Origin: Eopsaltria australis
Taxonomy: Eukaryota > Chordata > Aves > Passeriformes > Petroicidae
DNA length: 64,000 nucleotides
Direction: 5' to 3'
Assembly: GCA_034509425.1 (NCBI GenBank)
Contig: JAVTVJ010000467.1
Span: 1 to 64,000, forward strand
In this document: in pieces, positions 1 through 11,700 of the stretch
Layout of the letters: every line of letters starts with the position of its first letter
Numbering within the stretch: the first letter of the stretch is position 1
Made by a program: the position numbers and the translations under genes
The notes under the pieces: model-generated
Told to the model about the DNA's origin: nothing
What the model saw: only the letters and a program-made list of their open reading frames with translations
The model's database searches: none

Positions 1-819
1 TTTCTTTCTCCCTATTGCTTTTTTCCAGGACATCCTTCCTGGACTCTGTTTAGTTTTGTTCCCTACAGCTACCTTCTCCACCTTGTGGTCTGTGCACCAG
101 TTGCTGTGTCTTTGCCTGGGTGTAGCTTTCTGTGCAGAGCGGTGGCAAAGTGGAGGCTGCTGCAGCTGTGATGGTGTCAGGGGTTCAAACCCTCGAGTGC
201 CTCTCCTGAATGCCTTCCTCAGTGGGGTTGATAGAGGCACTTCCAGTGGTACAGGACAGTGTTTCTTCTGACTACTCCCCAAAAAGTGTCTGCCAGCCCA
301 GCACGTGCAAGGATGGGCAGCACAGCTCTGTGTCTCCAAGCTGCATTTCACCTCCTGAAAAAAGGGATTTGCTCTGCCATAGGCTGCTGTAGAAATGGGG
401 CTGGCTTTGTGTCCTGAGGCTGGGTTTAGGTCACCCTTAGATGTGCCATCTCCAGTGACCTGGTTCCTTCCAGGGGAGTCTCCGTGTTGCTGCCCAACAG
501 TCACACAGTGGGAATGAGAACAGCCTGAGTAGCTGCAAACTCCCCTGCCTGAGCTGCACGGCCTATGCAAGTGCTCCTCACTCAGGACACAGTGCTGGCA
601 CAGCCCAGGGGAGGTCTGGAAAGACTTATCTGTCATGTGAGGGGGCAGGCTGGCACTAGGCACAAGTGTGTGCTGCTCAGCTGAGATATTACTTAGCTTC
701 AGGAAGCCAAGTTCTTTACAAACTTTCAGGAACTGGTCATTCAGCTGGGCTGGCAGTGACTCCAGACCCTCCTTCAGCAGCTGGATACTGGATCTCATAT
801 CCAAAATCTCCACATCTTT
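1..819 (-). CDS. IHO1: IHO1 (CCDC36)-like large 3' exon, partial (runs off window start)
   Basis: Read on the minus strand, this exon starts after a good acceptor (pyrimidine-rich stretch ending TTCCCCAG, AG at 821-820) and stays open for exactly 273 codons to base 1. Read in plus-strand triplets from base 1, it contains no TTA, CTA or TCA. Residues 1-45 continue a coiled coil (KDVEILDMRSS..., ...FLKVCKELGFLKL). Residues 66-72, SFQTSPG at 624-604, match a SQTSP motif I recall just after the coiled coil of mammalian IHO1. The middle is rich in Ser, Cys and His, and the last 60 or so residues before the edge are Lys/Arg-rich. In mammals IHO1 is a meiotic chromosome-axis protein that binds HORMAD1 and supports REC114-MEI4 and SPO11 break formation. 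The true C-terminus lies outside the window. The tail past residue 72 diverges, so the name rests on the coiled coil and the SFQTSP motif. There is no ATG at the exon start because it is an internal or terminal exon. Confidence 0.8.
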
Positions 820-1583
820 CTGGGGAAGCAGAAAGCAGAGCAGAAGCAGTAAAAAATGCACAAAAAGGCACAATAGTAAGAAAGTTTTAGGTACCATGTG
901 TGAGTTTGGTATTGACCCGAAGATTAGCAGTTTGTATCTTCCTGTGTAATACATATCCTCAAACTGTCCCACAAAGGTGAGAGGTTTGGGACTGGAGCAT
1001 CCCTGTAACCCACTGTGTGCCCCCTCTCCTAGGAGCACTGCCTTCTCACACGCTGCTGTGACACATCTTTGCCAAAAACAATTCCTGCAGCAGGGCCTTT
1101 GGAGAAACCAGACCTGATCAGGAGGTCTCAGACAGCTCATTCTTATGTCTCTAACACCCACTCGTTTTCTTTTCATGTCTTTTTTCCTCTCCCTGAGACA
1201 CACCTGATTGAAGGGACAAGGTGCTGCACTTATGCGAGGTGCTCTCACAGGCATGCACTGCACCATCTCCCTAAGCAAAGGCATTTGTCAGATGTGGAAG
1301 CAGTGAGTGCTCCATCACAACCTGCCACAACAAGGCACTGTTGTCTTCTTCTCTTACTGACCGGGGCTTCATCAGAGCTTACAGCACTGTTAGCCAGCGC
1401 TAGGGTAAGCCTCTGTCAGTATCTGGCCTAGAATTAGCATTTTAATATGTCTTTCATTATAACAGGAGCAGTCTGCTTTATAATCCACCATTTGAAGGCA
1501 ATTTAATATTCAGTTAATATTTTGAAGAAGCAGGAGAAATTCAGAACGAGGATTCAGAATAAAAGATTAATTTCTTCACTTAC
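820..1583 (-). other. Intron between the two IHO1-like exons
   Basis: The 764-bp intron opens GTAAGTGAAG (1583 downward) and closes with CTTCCCCAG (ending at 820), with a CT-rich stretch just upstream of the acceptor. Both flanking exon ends are in phase 0. Open stretches on the plus strand here (for example 1069-1431) have no recognisable content and are treated as chance. Confidence 0.7.
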
Positions 1584-1687
1584 GGCTGCAAGTCTCCTCT
1601 CCATCTCCAGCAGTGCCTGCTCCATTTGGCTTTTATCTGTCAAAGCTTTCAGCACCAAGCTGCAGTGACTTTGAAGAGCATCCTCCA
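1584..1687 (-). CDS. IHO1: IHO1-like coiled-coil exon (104 bp)
   Basis: The exon is bounded on the minus strand by acceptor TTTCTCCATTTAG (AG at 1689-1688) and donor GCC|GTAAGTG (1583 downward). It begins with TG, the last two bases of a split codon, followed by 34 open codons and a phase-0 end that joins in frame to the 1-819 exon. It encodes a heptad-like helix including DKSQMEQALLEMERRLAA. Human IHO1 as I remember it has DKGNMEQAILEMKKRFEA at this place, with similar residues on both sides. The split codon N|TG can encode Leu, which is the human residue there. This exon is the strongest evidence for the gene name. The preceding exon should end in phase 1, but I could not place it. Confidence 0.78.
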
Positions 1688-4600
1688 CTAAATGGAGAAA
1701 TCAATAAAAAACATATTTGGTCTTTCATTTGTAATTGTGAATAAAGTACTATCAATACTATTGCTACTTCCTGCATGGCTTGGCATGAATCACCACGATT
1801 CTCCTGCTGAGATCTCCTCAAACCCTGAGCAATGAACAATGGGGTGGATGTTCAATGCAAAGCACTTGAAATTTTTAAGATGCTGCACATAGGCCAAACC
1901 TCATTTACTGCCCTCTGTTAATGTGGCAGCTGGAGAAGAGAGGCTGTGCAAAGCTGCAGAATTTGGTAGGCTGAATGCAGGGAAGGCTGAGGCTTGGTTG
2001 TCTGCCAGGTGCACAACAGGCATGGCTAAGGCAGGGGGACCCCAGTATAGCAGATCCATCCCCATATAAACAATGCTCTCATGCAACCAGGTGATGGTAA
2101 ATGGGGCTTGAACAGGATGGAGGTCTAAGAGGTTAATGGATAAGAAATGCAACCAGAGAAACTGTGTCAAAAATGCACAGAAGGCTGAAAACTGGAGGAA
2201 AACTGCAGGAAGGAATAGAGGGAAATGATGAAGGAGTGTGCAAAGAATTGGAAATTCCATTTGCTGGTCATGGGAAGAGATGGGGTCAGAAACCACCTGA
2301 ACCAGCCAGCTGTGCCCTGCACTTGGTAATGGGGGCCCCAGCAGTGTCCTGTGGAGGCACAGGCTCCCTAGGAGGATTTTCAATTGGATCAAGTTGCTCT
2401 TGGCTTCAGTCAGTCTTGTTGAAAAACTGATAAAGCCCAGGGGTTTGTGTTATATGATTGGATGAGAATATAACTCCCCCTATACAGCTTCAATTACTCT
2501 TACAGAAACCACTGCTGTGCCTAATACACTACAGGATGGGAACACAGTTTGCAGTATGTGTGGAAGTGAAAAATCTTTAGCAATCTTGCTGAAATCTTTA
2601 AAATCATAAATTAGGACAGAGAGAAAGAGCTGAGAAAGAGCGAGGAGAAAGAGATTAACATGTCTGGTCTTTCCTGTGAAGGGTGCAGGAAGGTGTGTAC
2701 AGATGGTGTGGAATGTTGGCTGGTGGGCACAAAACAGGATCCAAAGCACTCTTGCTGAAGTAAAGCACTGCCAAACCAATGGGCCAGGAGAACTGAAACC
2801 CCAGAGTACTGGAGTACAGACACCACATACCTGAGAAAAGTTGGAATAAAGCCTACATTTCAACAAGTGGCTACAAGAGCTCTGCAATTAATGAATCTTC
2901 TTTTGCTACAGATCCAAGGTGTTTGAATTTGGTGTCAGAGGAGCTGAGAGCCCATCTGAAGCTCTTTCTGCTCACCAGTTTTTATCTCAGCTCCTCGGTA
3001 AGCACCTCTTGCCCCACAGTGCTGTGCTCACAGGCTGCAGAGCTGCAGGGCACTGGGGATCCCTTCTCCTCCTGCTCAGCTATTTTCATTAAGCTTCCAG
3101 GGACTTAATTATCTCAGTGAGCTGTGCCCTTCTGTCAAACTGTAGATGGAATTGGTTAAAGAGCTAAAAACTATTAGGGAGAGGCAGGCAGAAAGCAATT
3201 GTACAGGCTTTGCTTCTGTGAAAAAACAGGGCTGTTTTAAAATTTTGGGAAGAAAGAAAGGAAAAAAATCTGAGCAATTATAGGCTTAGTAATTCGTTCT
3301 TATATGGTGCAAGGTTTTAGAACAGACTTGGAGGAGAAAAGTACTCAAAGATATAGAGGGAAATGAAATAATAAGATGGAACAAGATTTAAAAAAAGGTG
3401 GATTGTGATTTAATGAACTAAGACAAGGCAGGTGACTTCTTTGACAATGGCAACCCAGTGGCCTTTCTGTAGATTCAAACAAAGCTTTTCAGTGGAAGTT
3501 GTTATGTAATTTAAAAAAAACAGAGAAAAAATAAGGGGATACTTAAAAAACAAGCCTCAACTAAAGGGAACACATCAGCTCTTGAGCAGAACAGCATGAG
3601 GGGACAAGGCAGCTCTGAAAGGTGCTCATCAAGGCCTTCTTGTGCGCCAAACATGCTTAAAATCTGATGTAGTCACCTGGGTGCAAAAGCCAGGGCATTC
3701 AGTTAATGAGCAAGTGACAGAAGGATGCAAATGCCAGCACCAGAGGCTACAGGTGAGACAGGGCAGTGTGGTGTGTGGCAGTGCACCAGCTCTGGCTGAC
3801 AGAACTGCTACGCACCCCAGGATGTCTGGAAGCCCACACACCTTCCCAGCTGTCTATGTGTAAGGAAAGAAAGAGACTGAACTGAGACATGGGCAGACAA
3901 AAGCTACAAGTTAATTAAGTGCTTACATGGTAATCTCCTCTTATGAAAGGAGATTGAGAGTGTTTGTGTCATTCAGCCACGCAAAGCAGAGGTGTGGGGT
4001 GGCACAGGGCTGGAGGTGCCACTTAGGGATGGACACAGGGAATGGCACTTCCTGGCACCAGGAATCCCCTGTGCCCAGCTGTGTTTTTAATTTTGCCTCC
4101 TCGGAAGGAGCCCTGCTTGGGCACAGTGCACACAGCTGTCATTTGGGAGAAGGAACCCTGCAGTTGCCTCATCCATGCATCTTCCTCACACACATTGAAT
4201 TAAAATCACCTCCCAGACTTGAGCTCAAGGGGAATTTCTCCATTATTTCAGGATGCACATCACCACATGGCTTTGTCTTGTTCTCTGTAGGAGTTTGGCT
4301 GATTTCTGAGGATTGTCTGCACATATTTCAAACAATATGCTGTTGCAGACAATTTGGTTGTTGTTTTTAATCTTTTAGTGTTTTGCTCTGACAGATTTAG
4401 ACTGTTTTAGAAACCTGGATATTTATGACTTGCAGAATGGGTTTGTAACAGGAGAATGAATGTTTGAGTGGGCCTTTTAGACTTTTCATCTCCTTGGTTA
4501 GACACAAGGGCTACCTGCAATCTGAGAGCAGTTTTTTTTTTAAGGAACATGCCAACCTACAAAGAGAAGGAAAGCAGCAGTGACTGAAGGAAGAAACTCC

Positions 4601-7600
4601 TTTCATGTCACTTTATCACCTTCCATGTCTACATAGTGAAGACACAAGAAGGGCAGCATCTGCAAGCTTACCTTATCTTGCTGCTCTTTCCCATAGGCTT
4701 AATTTTAGCTCAGAATTATTTTTAAAACTTACTGGTTTTCCTAGTCTGTCTATTCTTCTTCAACATAGTATCCTCAGTCTAAAAATAGTCCTGCATCCAC
4801 TGGGCTTGTGATCTGCACATAGGTTTGACTCAGCACAGCGTGCTGCCGGCAAGCGACCAGCAGCCAGCCTTTTGAATGCATTTCGTTTGTACGTGTAGGA
4901 GTATTCTGCAGAAAAAACCCTCAGTGCGGAGGAGGGGCACTCTCCTTCCCTCCCTGTTTCCATACCCAGAGGAGTGTTCAGACTTGTCAAACACTAATAA
5001 CCGAAGTAAAAATGAGTGTTAATAAAGGCTTAAAAAAAATAGGCCTTGAGATGGCCAAATTAGATCAGATCAAGGACTCTGTTAAGTCAAGTCTCTTGTC
5101 TTTGAATATGATCAAGGACTGCTTCAGAGGTTTTCTTCAAATAAACTCTGCAGCAGATAGTTATTGAATAACTTGATCACAGACAGAAAATCTTTACTCA
5201 GTTAATGGGTGACTTATGCACAGACTTGTGCCTCACTTGAGGTAATTTAAACAAATCAGTTTTTTACAATCTGAAACATTGCTGTGTTTTGATTTGCTGT
5301 ATCCTTGTCTTCAGATGCTACTGTTTACAATAATAACATTTGGAATATGAAATCTGGCAAGAGATTAAAGGCTGAAGGACCTCAGGGTAGGGCTGCCACC
5401 CTGTGCTGCAGAGAGTTCCCTGCAAATCAGCCTGTACCCGGGTGCAGCTGCACTCCCAGCAGCTGCAAACTACAGCCTGAGCAGTCAAGGGAGGGAGCAC
5501 CAACCTCCCAGACTAGGAATATTAAACAGCAACTGCTTCTGATGTCTCTCTATCATCATCTATGCAAAGCCCCCCTCAATCCCCCCTGGAAGGGATTGCA
5601 CTGCTTCCACCTGTAAGAGTTTCCCTCTCCCCCTTTCCTCCAGCATCCAGAGGTTTCAAACATTAACGATGCCTGAAACATTTCCTTAAACCACCCTTTT
5701 CCCAGTTCTCTTGATGGAATTACAGAACTTACTCTCCACCACAGGAAAAACACCAACCCAACCCCATAGAGATGGCAAATCCACCTCACTGGGAAGTCTG
5801 GAACTTGAGCAAGGTATTTATTCCCTCACCCAGCAAACACCCCCACGGAGCACTAAGCAGCAGATTACATGCCTGTCTCACGAGAAACATAATGCTCCCA
5901 ATAAAATAAAGCCATCAGCAGCAACCAAAATCCCAGGACATTCCATGCAGTCTAATCCCACCCACGCCACCGGGCTCTGATTTCCACAAATTTTCACAAA
6001 GTCAATATTTGTTTGCAGGAAGTTTGCAGAAAGCTGCATTAGATGCTGGGAGAGGCACGTTGTGCTCTTGCTTCCTGATGGCCAAGCCCAGCCTTCCTGC
6101 CACCATCACCTGGTTGTGGCACAAAAAGAGCTGGATTTTTTATTGAAGGAACACAGCCAAGATCACATAAATGTGTTATCGATTGTGCCACGAATCCATA
6201 TGAAAATCCCCCAAAAGTATCAGCAGAAAATTGCGTAAAGGAACTCAGTGTGTTGATCAAATGGCAAAGGCTCTTTTTAGGAAGGTTGGAGCCTCCCAAC
6301 CTGCAAACCCAGCTTCAGGTTATTAAAAATAACAAAAAACGTGAAAATGGGATGACTTCAGCTGTTTTATGCATTTGGTGAAAGTTCAGTTCCTGAAGCC
6401 CCAGCCCTGGGGGATTTCTGGGGCCTTGTGGGGACCACAGTGCTGCTCCTGAGGTTGCAGTGGTTTCGTGGGTAACCCAGGGCTGCTCTGGGCAGGGCTG
6501 TCACCTTTCAACAGGGCTGAATTTATATTAAAACCCAAATCATCATTAAAACCCCAACAACACACAAGCGGCCTATAACAAAGCCCCTGAGGTGTTCAAA
6601 GTCTGTAAATCCCTTTTTTTCTGAACCTCTGAATAACAACAAACCCAAAACAATAATTAATTCTTCTCCAATGCACAGACCCAGTTCAGTAACAAGCGCT
6701 AAAAATACATCTGAACCTTAGAAACAAAAGAGGAGGCACGGAGCACTTTGAAAGTTTGCTCCAATGATTAAATAAATTAGACCTGAGCTGCTAAGAAGGG
6801 AAGGACAGAAAGTTCACTACCAGCACGACAAGATGTTGCCAGCTCTTGACTTGTTTACCAAGAGAAAAAAGGGCAAAACCCAGCGTATTTCAACAGATTT
6901 CCCAATTCTGGACATTTTTTATATTTAAGTGACAAGATGATTTTCAGCTCTGTGAGATCTCAGTTGATTTTTGACACGATGCCCATGCACAGGGCTCTGA
7001 CAGCTGCCACACCATCACCGCTGCAGAGGGAAGGGGCTCAGCCTTCATCCCCCTGTGCAGGAAGGACAGTGACAATCCCAACAGAGCTCTCATCGCTGAC
7101 TGTCCTAAAAATCTGTTTTTCTCTGCTCCTCTTCGAGCCCTCCAGGGCATCTCCTGTGCCACCACCTGGGGTTGGTGCTCTCACACCATCACTGGGATGA
7201 ACTGGGATCCCCTGGCCAGCCATTCCCATCTCCCCAGGGGCTGCAGGGAAACTCCATCTCCTCCCCACTGAAAATACTGCTCTGGAAACCCAACGTTTTT
7301 TTTGTGACACACCAGGGATGTTCCCTTCATATTTGGAAGCATCAGTGCAAAAGGTCATTGTCTGAGGAAAGCAACTGTTCCCAAACCCTTGTACTGACAA
7401 GGATTTCACTTTTCAGCTGGAGGATATTTCCCCTGAGCTTCCCACTCTCCACAACCTGCACACAAACCTCCTGAAGCTCCACTTTTCCATCCTGGTCCAG
7501 AACTATTCATTTATTATAACAATTCTCTTCTCAGACACCAAAAGAATGCAGGGCTCCCCATGACAGCACTTCACTGAGCCCGTGAGGAAATTTCTTGTAT

Positions 7601-7779
7601 CCCACTGCTTTCCCATAGCTTGGAGCAGCTCTGGGAGCTGCAGAAGGAATGAGTGTTCCCCTTCTGGGAGCATCATCTCTTTTTTTTTTCCCCTTTGATT
7701 GGGCCCTTGCCTGTGATGGACAGGGAGAGAACACGGGGACGGGACTTCTGAACACCCCACTGCTATCTGCACATTATTT
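1688..7779. other. No gene supported; probable IHO1 intron or upstream sequence
   Basis: This should be intron or 5' flank of the minus-strand IHO1-like gene, since the N-terminal half of that protein must be encoded at higher coordinates. I examined several splice-like sites: minus-strand donors near 2830, 3890, 4670 and 4713, and plus-strand acceptors near 2900 and 3143. None gave an exon of convincing length, phase and similarity. No CR1, LTR or tandem repeat was recognised. AT-rich stretches occur at 3120-3560 and 5000-5340. Confidence 0.5.
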
Positions 7780-8240
7780 GGATTTGCAGGTTATCAGTGG
7801 GGCAGCAACTTCGGCTATGACCTCATTAACTAATGTGGCCACATCAGCACCTCTCCACGGCCTTTATCACTCATCATGTGTCATAAAGCAGCCCGCTGAC
7901 ACCTCCCGGGGAATGCCGGTTGTATCTTATCTCCCGCAGGGGGAGGACCCTCGCTGGGAGACAGAGAGCACGTCTAGGAATGCGGCGGGGAGACGCGGCC
8001 GCCAGCGGCAGCTGACAGGGGATGATTTCTCAAACAAACACCGAGGGGGAAATTAATGGGCTTTGGTTTGCCACTGACAATGCCGAGCAGAAATACATTA
8101 ACTCCCGGCTGCTATAATTTAAGAATTATGAGTGTAATTTCAGCCCAAAGCTACTGGGACGCTTCCATCAGCATCCAGCGCGCAGCTGCTCTGCGCTCCT
8201 CTCATCGCCGGCACATGAGCAGGGCCAGGATCTTTCATTT
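7780..8240. promoter_or_regulatory. Candidate conserved non-coding element
   Basis: This stretch is repeat-free. Its AT-rich segments carry TTAATGGG, CATTAACT and TATAATTTAAGAATTATG motifs, next to a CpG-containing segment (7965-8010, 8178-8215) unusual for the surroundings. No frame looks coding. The call is based on texture only; conservation was not tested. Confidence 0.25.
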
Positions 8241-9715
8241 GCAGCCTTAGTCCTGGTGGCTGGACACTGGTGTTCCCTTCCCACATCTGAAAACCACAAC
8301 AGCGTTTTCTCTTAATTTCTTCCCGTAAAAACCCTTCTTTGGCATCTCCCCGATTTGGGTAGTGTGAGGGAAAGCAGCTTGCTCAGAACAGCGCCCAGCT
8401 GGGGGGCAGAGATTGGAGTGATGCCAGGACACCTCACCCTGTTTTACCTCATTTCATTCTTCTAAAAATGGTTTATTAAAGGTGTGCTTTGCCAGGAAAA
8501 TGCCACCTCTCCCTGGCAGAAGCTGTGTGTTCCTCTTGATGCTCAAGGAGTACTGGGCACAGCAGGGAGGGAATGAGGGTTTCACATCCTCAGCAAACAC
8601 CTCTGAGGGTCCTAGGGAGCCCTCCTCACACTGCTCTGCTGTTACACCAAAATGCAGTGGCCGTGGATATTTTAAAGTATGCAAAATCCCCTGTAAAAAA
8701 GTAAAAGTGGTAATTTAAATTAAAAAAATCCCAACCAACCCCACTGGCATGGAGAAATTCTTCAGGCTGAAATCGAGGTAAACGGAACATGACTGTTTAC
8801 ACTGTCATGGGATAGGGCTGCTGAGATTCACCTGGGGAGCATCTCCTGCCCGTGGATATCCTGCCAGAATGTCATGGATGCTTCTTTTACCACTGTAAGA
8901 TCTCTGGGGTATTCCAAAGTACTTTTCATCCTAACCCAAATGTTCTCATTTTTCCCTATTGTCTTCTTTTTTTCTCTGCTTTTTAAAAGAATGTCTTGTT
9001 CTCGGTGGCATTTTCCTTTTTCTAAATGATCTGTTGGAATAACTTGGAAAGATCAGCTCTGTGGGACCTGGGAAACCCACAACCCTGACAGCCTGGTCCC
9101 ACCAACTAAACCCTGAAAAATCACCGTGCCTTCATTCCATTTCCTTGTATTCCCAACCTGTTATTGAGTCTGGAGACTAACAGAGCCCTCACCATCAACA
9201 CTGGGATAAAGACTCTTCTCTGTGCCTTTTCCAGACTTAAAACCAGATCTTTTATTAAACCACATTAACCTAAACATCCTCCCTTTATCCCTCCCCTGCT
9301 GGGTAACACCGTGTCAGAGCACGAGCTGCCAGCAACGCTCCGGGTGCTGCTGGAAGCTGTAAAAGAGGCCGACGAAACACACGGAGCAGAAAACGTAAAC
9401 ACATCAGGTTGACGTGGATTAAACTGACCAGGGACATCGTAATGACTTTTCTCAATTGTTATAAACAAGAGCAGAGCCCAATAAACATTTTCCGTGCCCA
9501 GGCGCGCCAGGAAAAGTCGGTTTTGAAAGCGAAAATGAAATCGCGGCGCTCTGAGGAGGTTCCACTTGGGCAGGAGCAGCTCAGCGTGTCACAAAGCCCA
9601 GATTGTTTCAATCTGCACGTGCTCGATGCTCTGCTGGGCTCTAGAGGCAGCATTGGCTCATGGATGGACAGGCCCCAGCTCCACCAGCATCTCCAGCTGC
9701 TTGTGGTTTCCAGAA
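8241..9715. other. Non-coding, nothing recognised
   Basis: No mobile element, tandem repeat or exon was recognised. Sequence is mixed, with A/T-rich patches at 8690-8730 and 8940-9030. The open stretch at 9409-9969 owes much of its length to the 45-bp tandem repeat that follows. Confidence 0.5.
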
Positions 9716-9876
9716 GTGGCCACAGATCCCCATCCTTGGCTGTGTCACCATTTCTGGAAGTGGCCACAGATCCCCATCCCTTGGCTGTGTCACCATTTCT
9801 GGAAGTGGCCACAGATCCTCATCCCTTGGCTGTGTCACCATTTCTGGAAGTGCCAAGACTTGGCTGTGTCACCATT
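9716..9876. repeat. 45-bp minisatellite, about 3.6 copies
   Basis: The unit starts GTGGCCACAGATCCCCATCC and ends CACCATTTCTGGAA. Copy 1 (9716-9759) has lost one C and is 44 bp. Copies 2 (9760-9804) and 3 (9805-9849) are 45 bp and differ by one C/T change. A shortened copy follows at 9850-9876. Because 45 is a multiple of three, the array keeps several frames open on both strands. Confidence 0.95.
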
Positions 9877-11415
9877 AACTGCTCCTCTTTGGGAAGTGCT
9901 CTGGAACCCCAAGTGATGACACCCACACACATGAAGGTCCCAGAGCTCTCTGCTGGGACCCTGAGATGACAGCTCCAGTACATTGGGTGTCACACACTCG
10001 TCACACTGAGCTGAGACAGCTTTGGACGTTCATTGGCCCTGGCCCACCCGTGCCAGTGACTCTCCAAGGAGGATTCAGTGGGAAAGGCAATCCCCTCTTC
10101 CAGCCACGTCTCCACCATGAAAACCTGAGCCCCAAATCACTTTTTGCTTCAGAACAAACTCAAATTTGTGTTCCAGCTCCTTTTAACTTGAGCTTTTCTT
10201 CCCAGAAAAAAACCCAAAAGGATCAAAAAAAGAATATCTGATAATTGGTGGTGTGGCCCCAGAATTCCAAGTATTGTGCAGGTACTGCCTCAATGGGGAA
10301 TTATTTTCCTTTCTCTTGTCCCCTGCATTGCCACTGAAGGTGCCTGGCTCTCGAAACACTCAGGGAATTTTTTTACATCGTATTTTTCAAATGATGCAAA
10401 ACATCTCCAGGGCCTGACACAGCCTTTGTTTGAGTCAAAATTCATAACTTTCTGAGAGCCAAGCACAGGGTTGCGAGTCAGAGGAAGGGGACAGCTCAGC
10501 AAACTCTCAGCCACGAGGCTTTGCCCTCACGCCAAATTCAATGTGAGGCACAGGGACAGGTGTGACCACACCCCTGCCCTCACCACCCACAGACACAGAC
10601 ACTGCCCCAGTTTCCTCTTTTTCCATACAATTATCTGGAATTTAATACCCATTCCACGTTTTCATGGCTGGAGTTCTCCTCATGATGCTCCTCTGTGCAG
10701 GAAGTGCAAAGGATCATTTGGTCTTTCCGAGGGCCACCCAAAAGCACAGGTCCCCTGTGAGTGATGACGTGGAGTTAATAATTCATCACAGTGCTGCCTG
10801 CTGGATTCTCTGAATCAAAATATGATCAATGAAAAACAGTTGATTTATTGAGTTTCCTGTCAGTTTTATTTCCTGAAGACACGGGAGGGAGTGCAGGGGA
10901 TGGCTGCTATGCAGAGAATGCTGCTGCAAAGTTCCACTGGATCGATGCAAGTTTGCCCAAAATAATTATTCTCTTAGGGAATGTTCAAGACACTCTGTGA
11001 CACGCCAACCTCTTACAGCTTGAGGAGTTCAAAGCCTTTTGCCTGTGTCACTGTTTTCTTAGAAACTTGAGAAACTTTGGAAATAAATAGCTTTGCTTTA
11101 AAAGCTTGCTATTAATTTTTATATAATCTGTTTAATATTTGTATTATCTGTATGAAATGGATGTGAGTGGGAGGCAGAATATGGAAAAAAGAAGTCAGCA
11201 AGCACATTGCTGGTGGAGGCAGAATGCTCCAGCACCTCTCCTGCTCTCTGGCAAATAAATTCAAAGCATTTACTCCCTGCTGCATCTGCCTGAAGATAAA
11301 CTCTGCAACAAGAACAGGATCCCTCTGCACCAAGGGTCTCCCAGCGCCACACCAGGAACCCAGACTGAGCCAATGCTCCAAAGAAGATCAAGTGTTCCAA
11401 CAAAAATAAAGGGGG
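9877..11415. other. Non-coding, with one AT-rich candidate element
   Basis: No gene or mobile element was recognised. The stretch 10765-10875 (ATAATTCATCACAG..., TGATTTATTGAG...) is repeat-free and AT-rich and could be a short regulatory element, but nothing proves it. Confidence 0.4.
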
Positions 11416-11700
11416 AAATGAGTGAAGGGGAGGGTTTAGATCGGATGCTAGGAAGAAATTCTTGGCTGTGAGGGTGGTGGGGCTCTGGCACAGGGTGCCC
11501 AGAGAAGCTGTGGCTGCCCCAGCCCTGGAAGTGCCCAAGGCCAGATTGGAGCCACCTGAGATAGTGGAAGGTGTCCCTGCCATGGCAGTGGGTGGCATGG
11601 GATGGGATGGGATGGGATGGGATGGGATGGGATGGGATGGGATGGGGTGAGCTTTAAGGTCCTTTCCAATCCAAACCATCCTGGAATTCTGGAATTCTCT
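11416..11700 (+). mobile_element. CR1 LINE 3' fragment
   Basis: Recognised from the CR1 3' region in sense order: GGTTTAGATCGGATG, AGGAAGAAATTCTT, GAGAAGCTGTGGCTGCCCC, CTGGAAGTGCCCAAGGCCAG, GTGGAAGGTGTCCCTGCC, then CTTTAAGGTCCTTTCC and a terminal TGGAATTCTGGAATTCT. It is 5'-truncated as usual for CR1 and non-coding. A GGGAT microsatellite (11597-11647) has expanded inside it. Confidence 0.93.
11597..11647. repeat. (GGGAT)n microsatellite within CR1
   Basis: About ten pentamer copies of ATGGG sit where a normal CR1 tail reads roughly GGCAGGGGTGGGACTGGATG. The array therefore seems to have grown from the CR1's own sequence. Confidence 0.97.

Noticed and set aside
143..192. tRNA-like A box (TGGCAAAGTGG, 143-153) and B box (GGTTCAAACCC, 182-192) on the plus strand
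   Set aside because: Box spacing is short, no acceptor stem pairs, and the sequence lies antisense inside the IHO1-like exon, whose open frame explains it.
2832..2882. Minus-strand 51-bp open segment ending at a good GTATGTG donor (SSCSHLLKCRLYSNFSQ)
   Set aside because: The acceptor has no pyrimidine tract, phase does not fit the next known exon (phase 0 against the required phase 1), and similarity to IHO1 is not convincing.
2902..2999. Plus-strand exon-like stretch with CTTCTTTTGCTACAG acceptor and GGTAAGC donor
   Set aside because: Its phase leads straight to a stop in the next candidate segment at 3144, and no family was recognised.
3144..3284. Plus-strand ATG-started frame MELVKELKTIRERQAES...
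   Set aside because: About 45 codons, with no compatible upstream exon; the tail is a Lys-rich run from A-rich DNA.
4714..4759. 46-bp minus-strand candidate exon ending A|GTAAGT, phase-compatible with the 1584-1687 exon
   Set aside because: Weak acceptor (GGACTATTTTTAG), tiny size, and only two residues (KT) agree with the expected IHO1 sequence.
4760..4990. Minus-strand 76-codon frame with basic, protein-like composition
   Set aside because: No family recognised and no fit with the IHO1-like gene structure.
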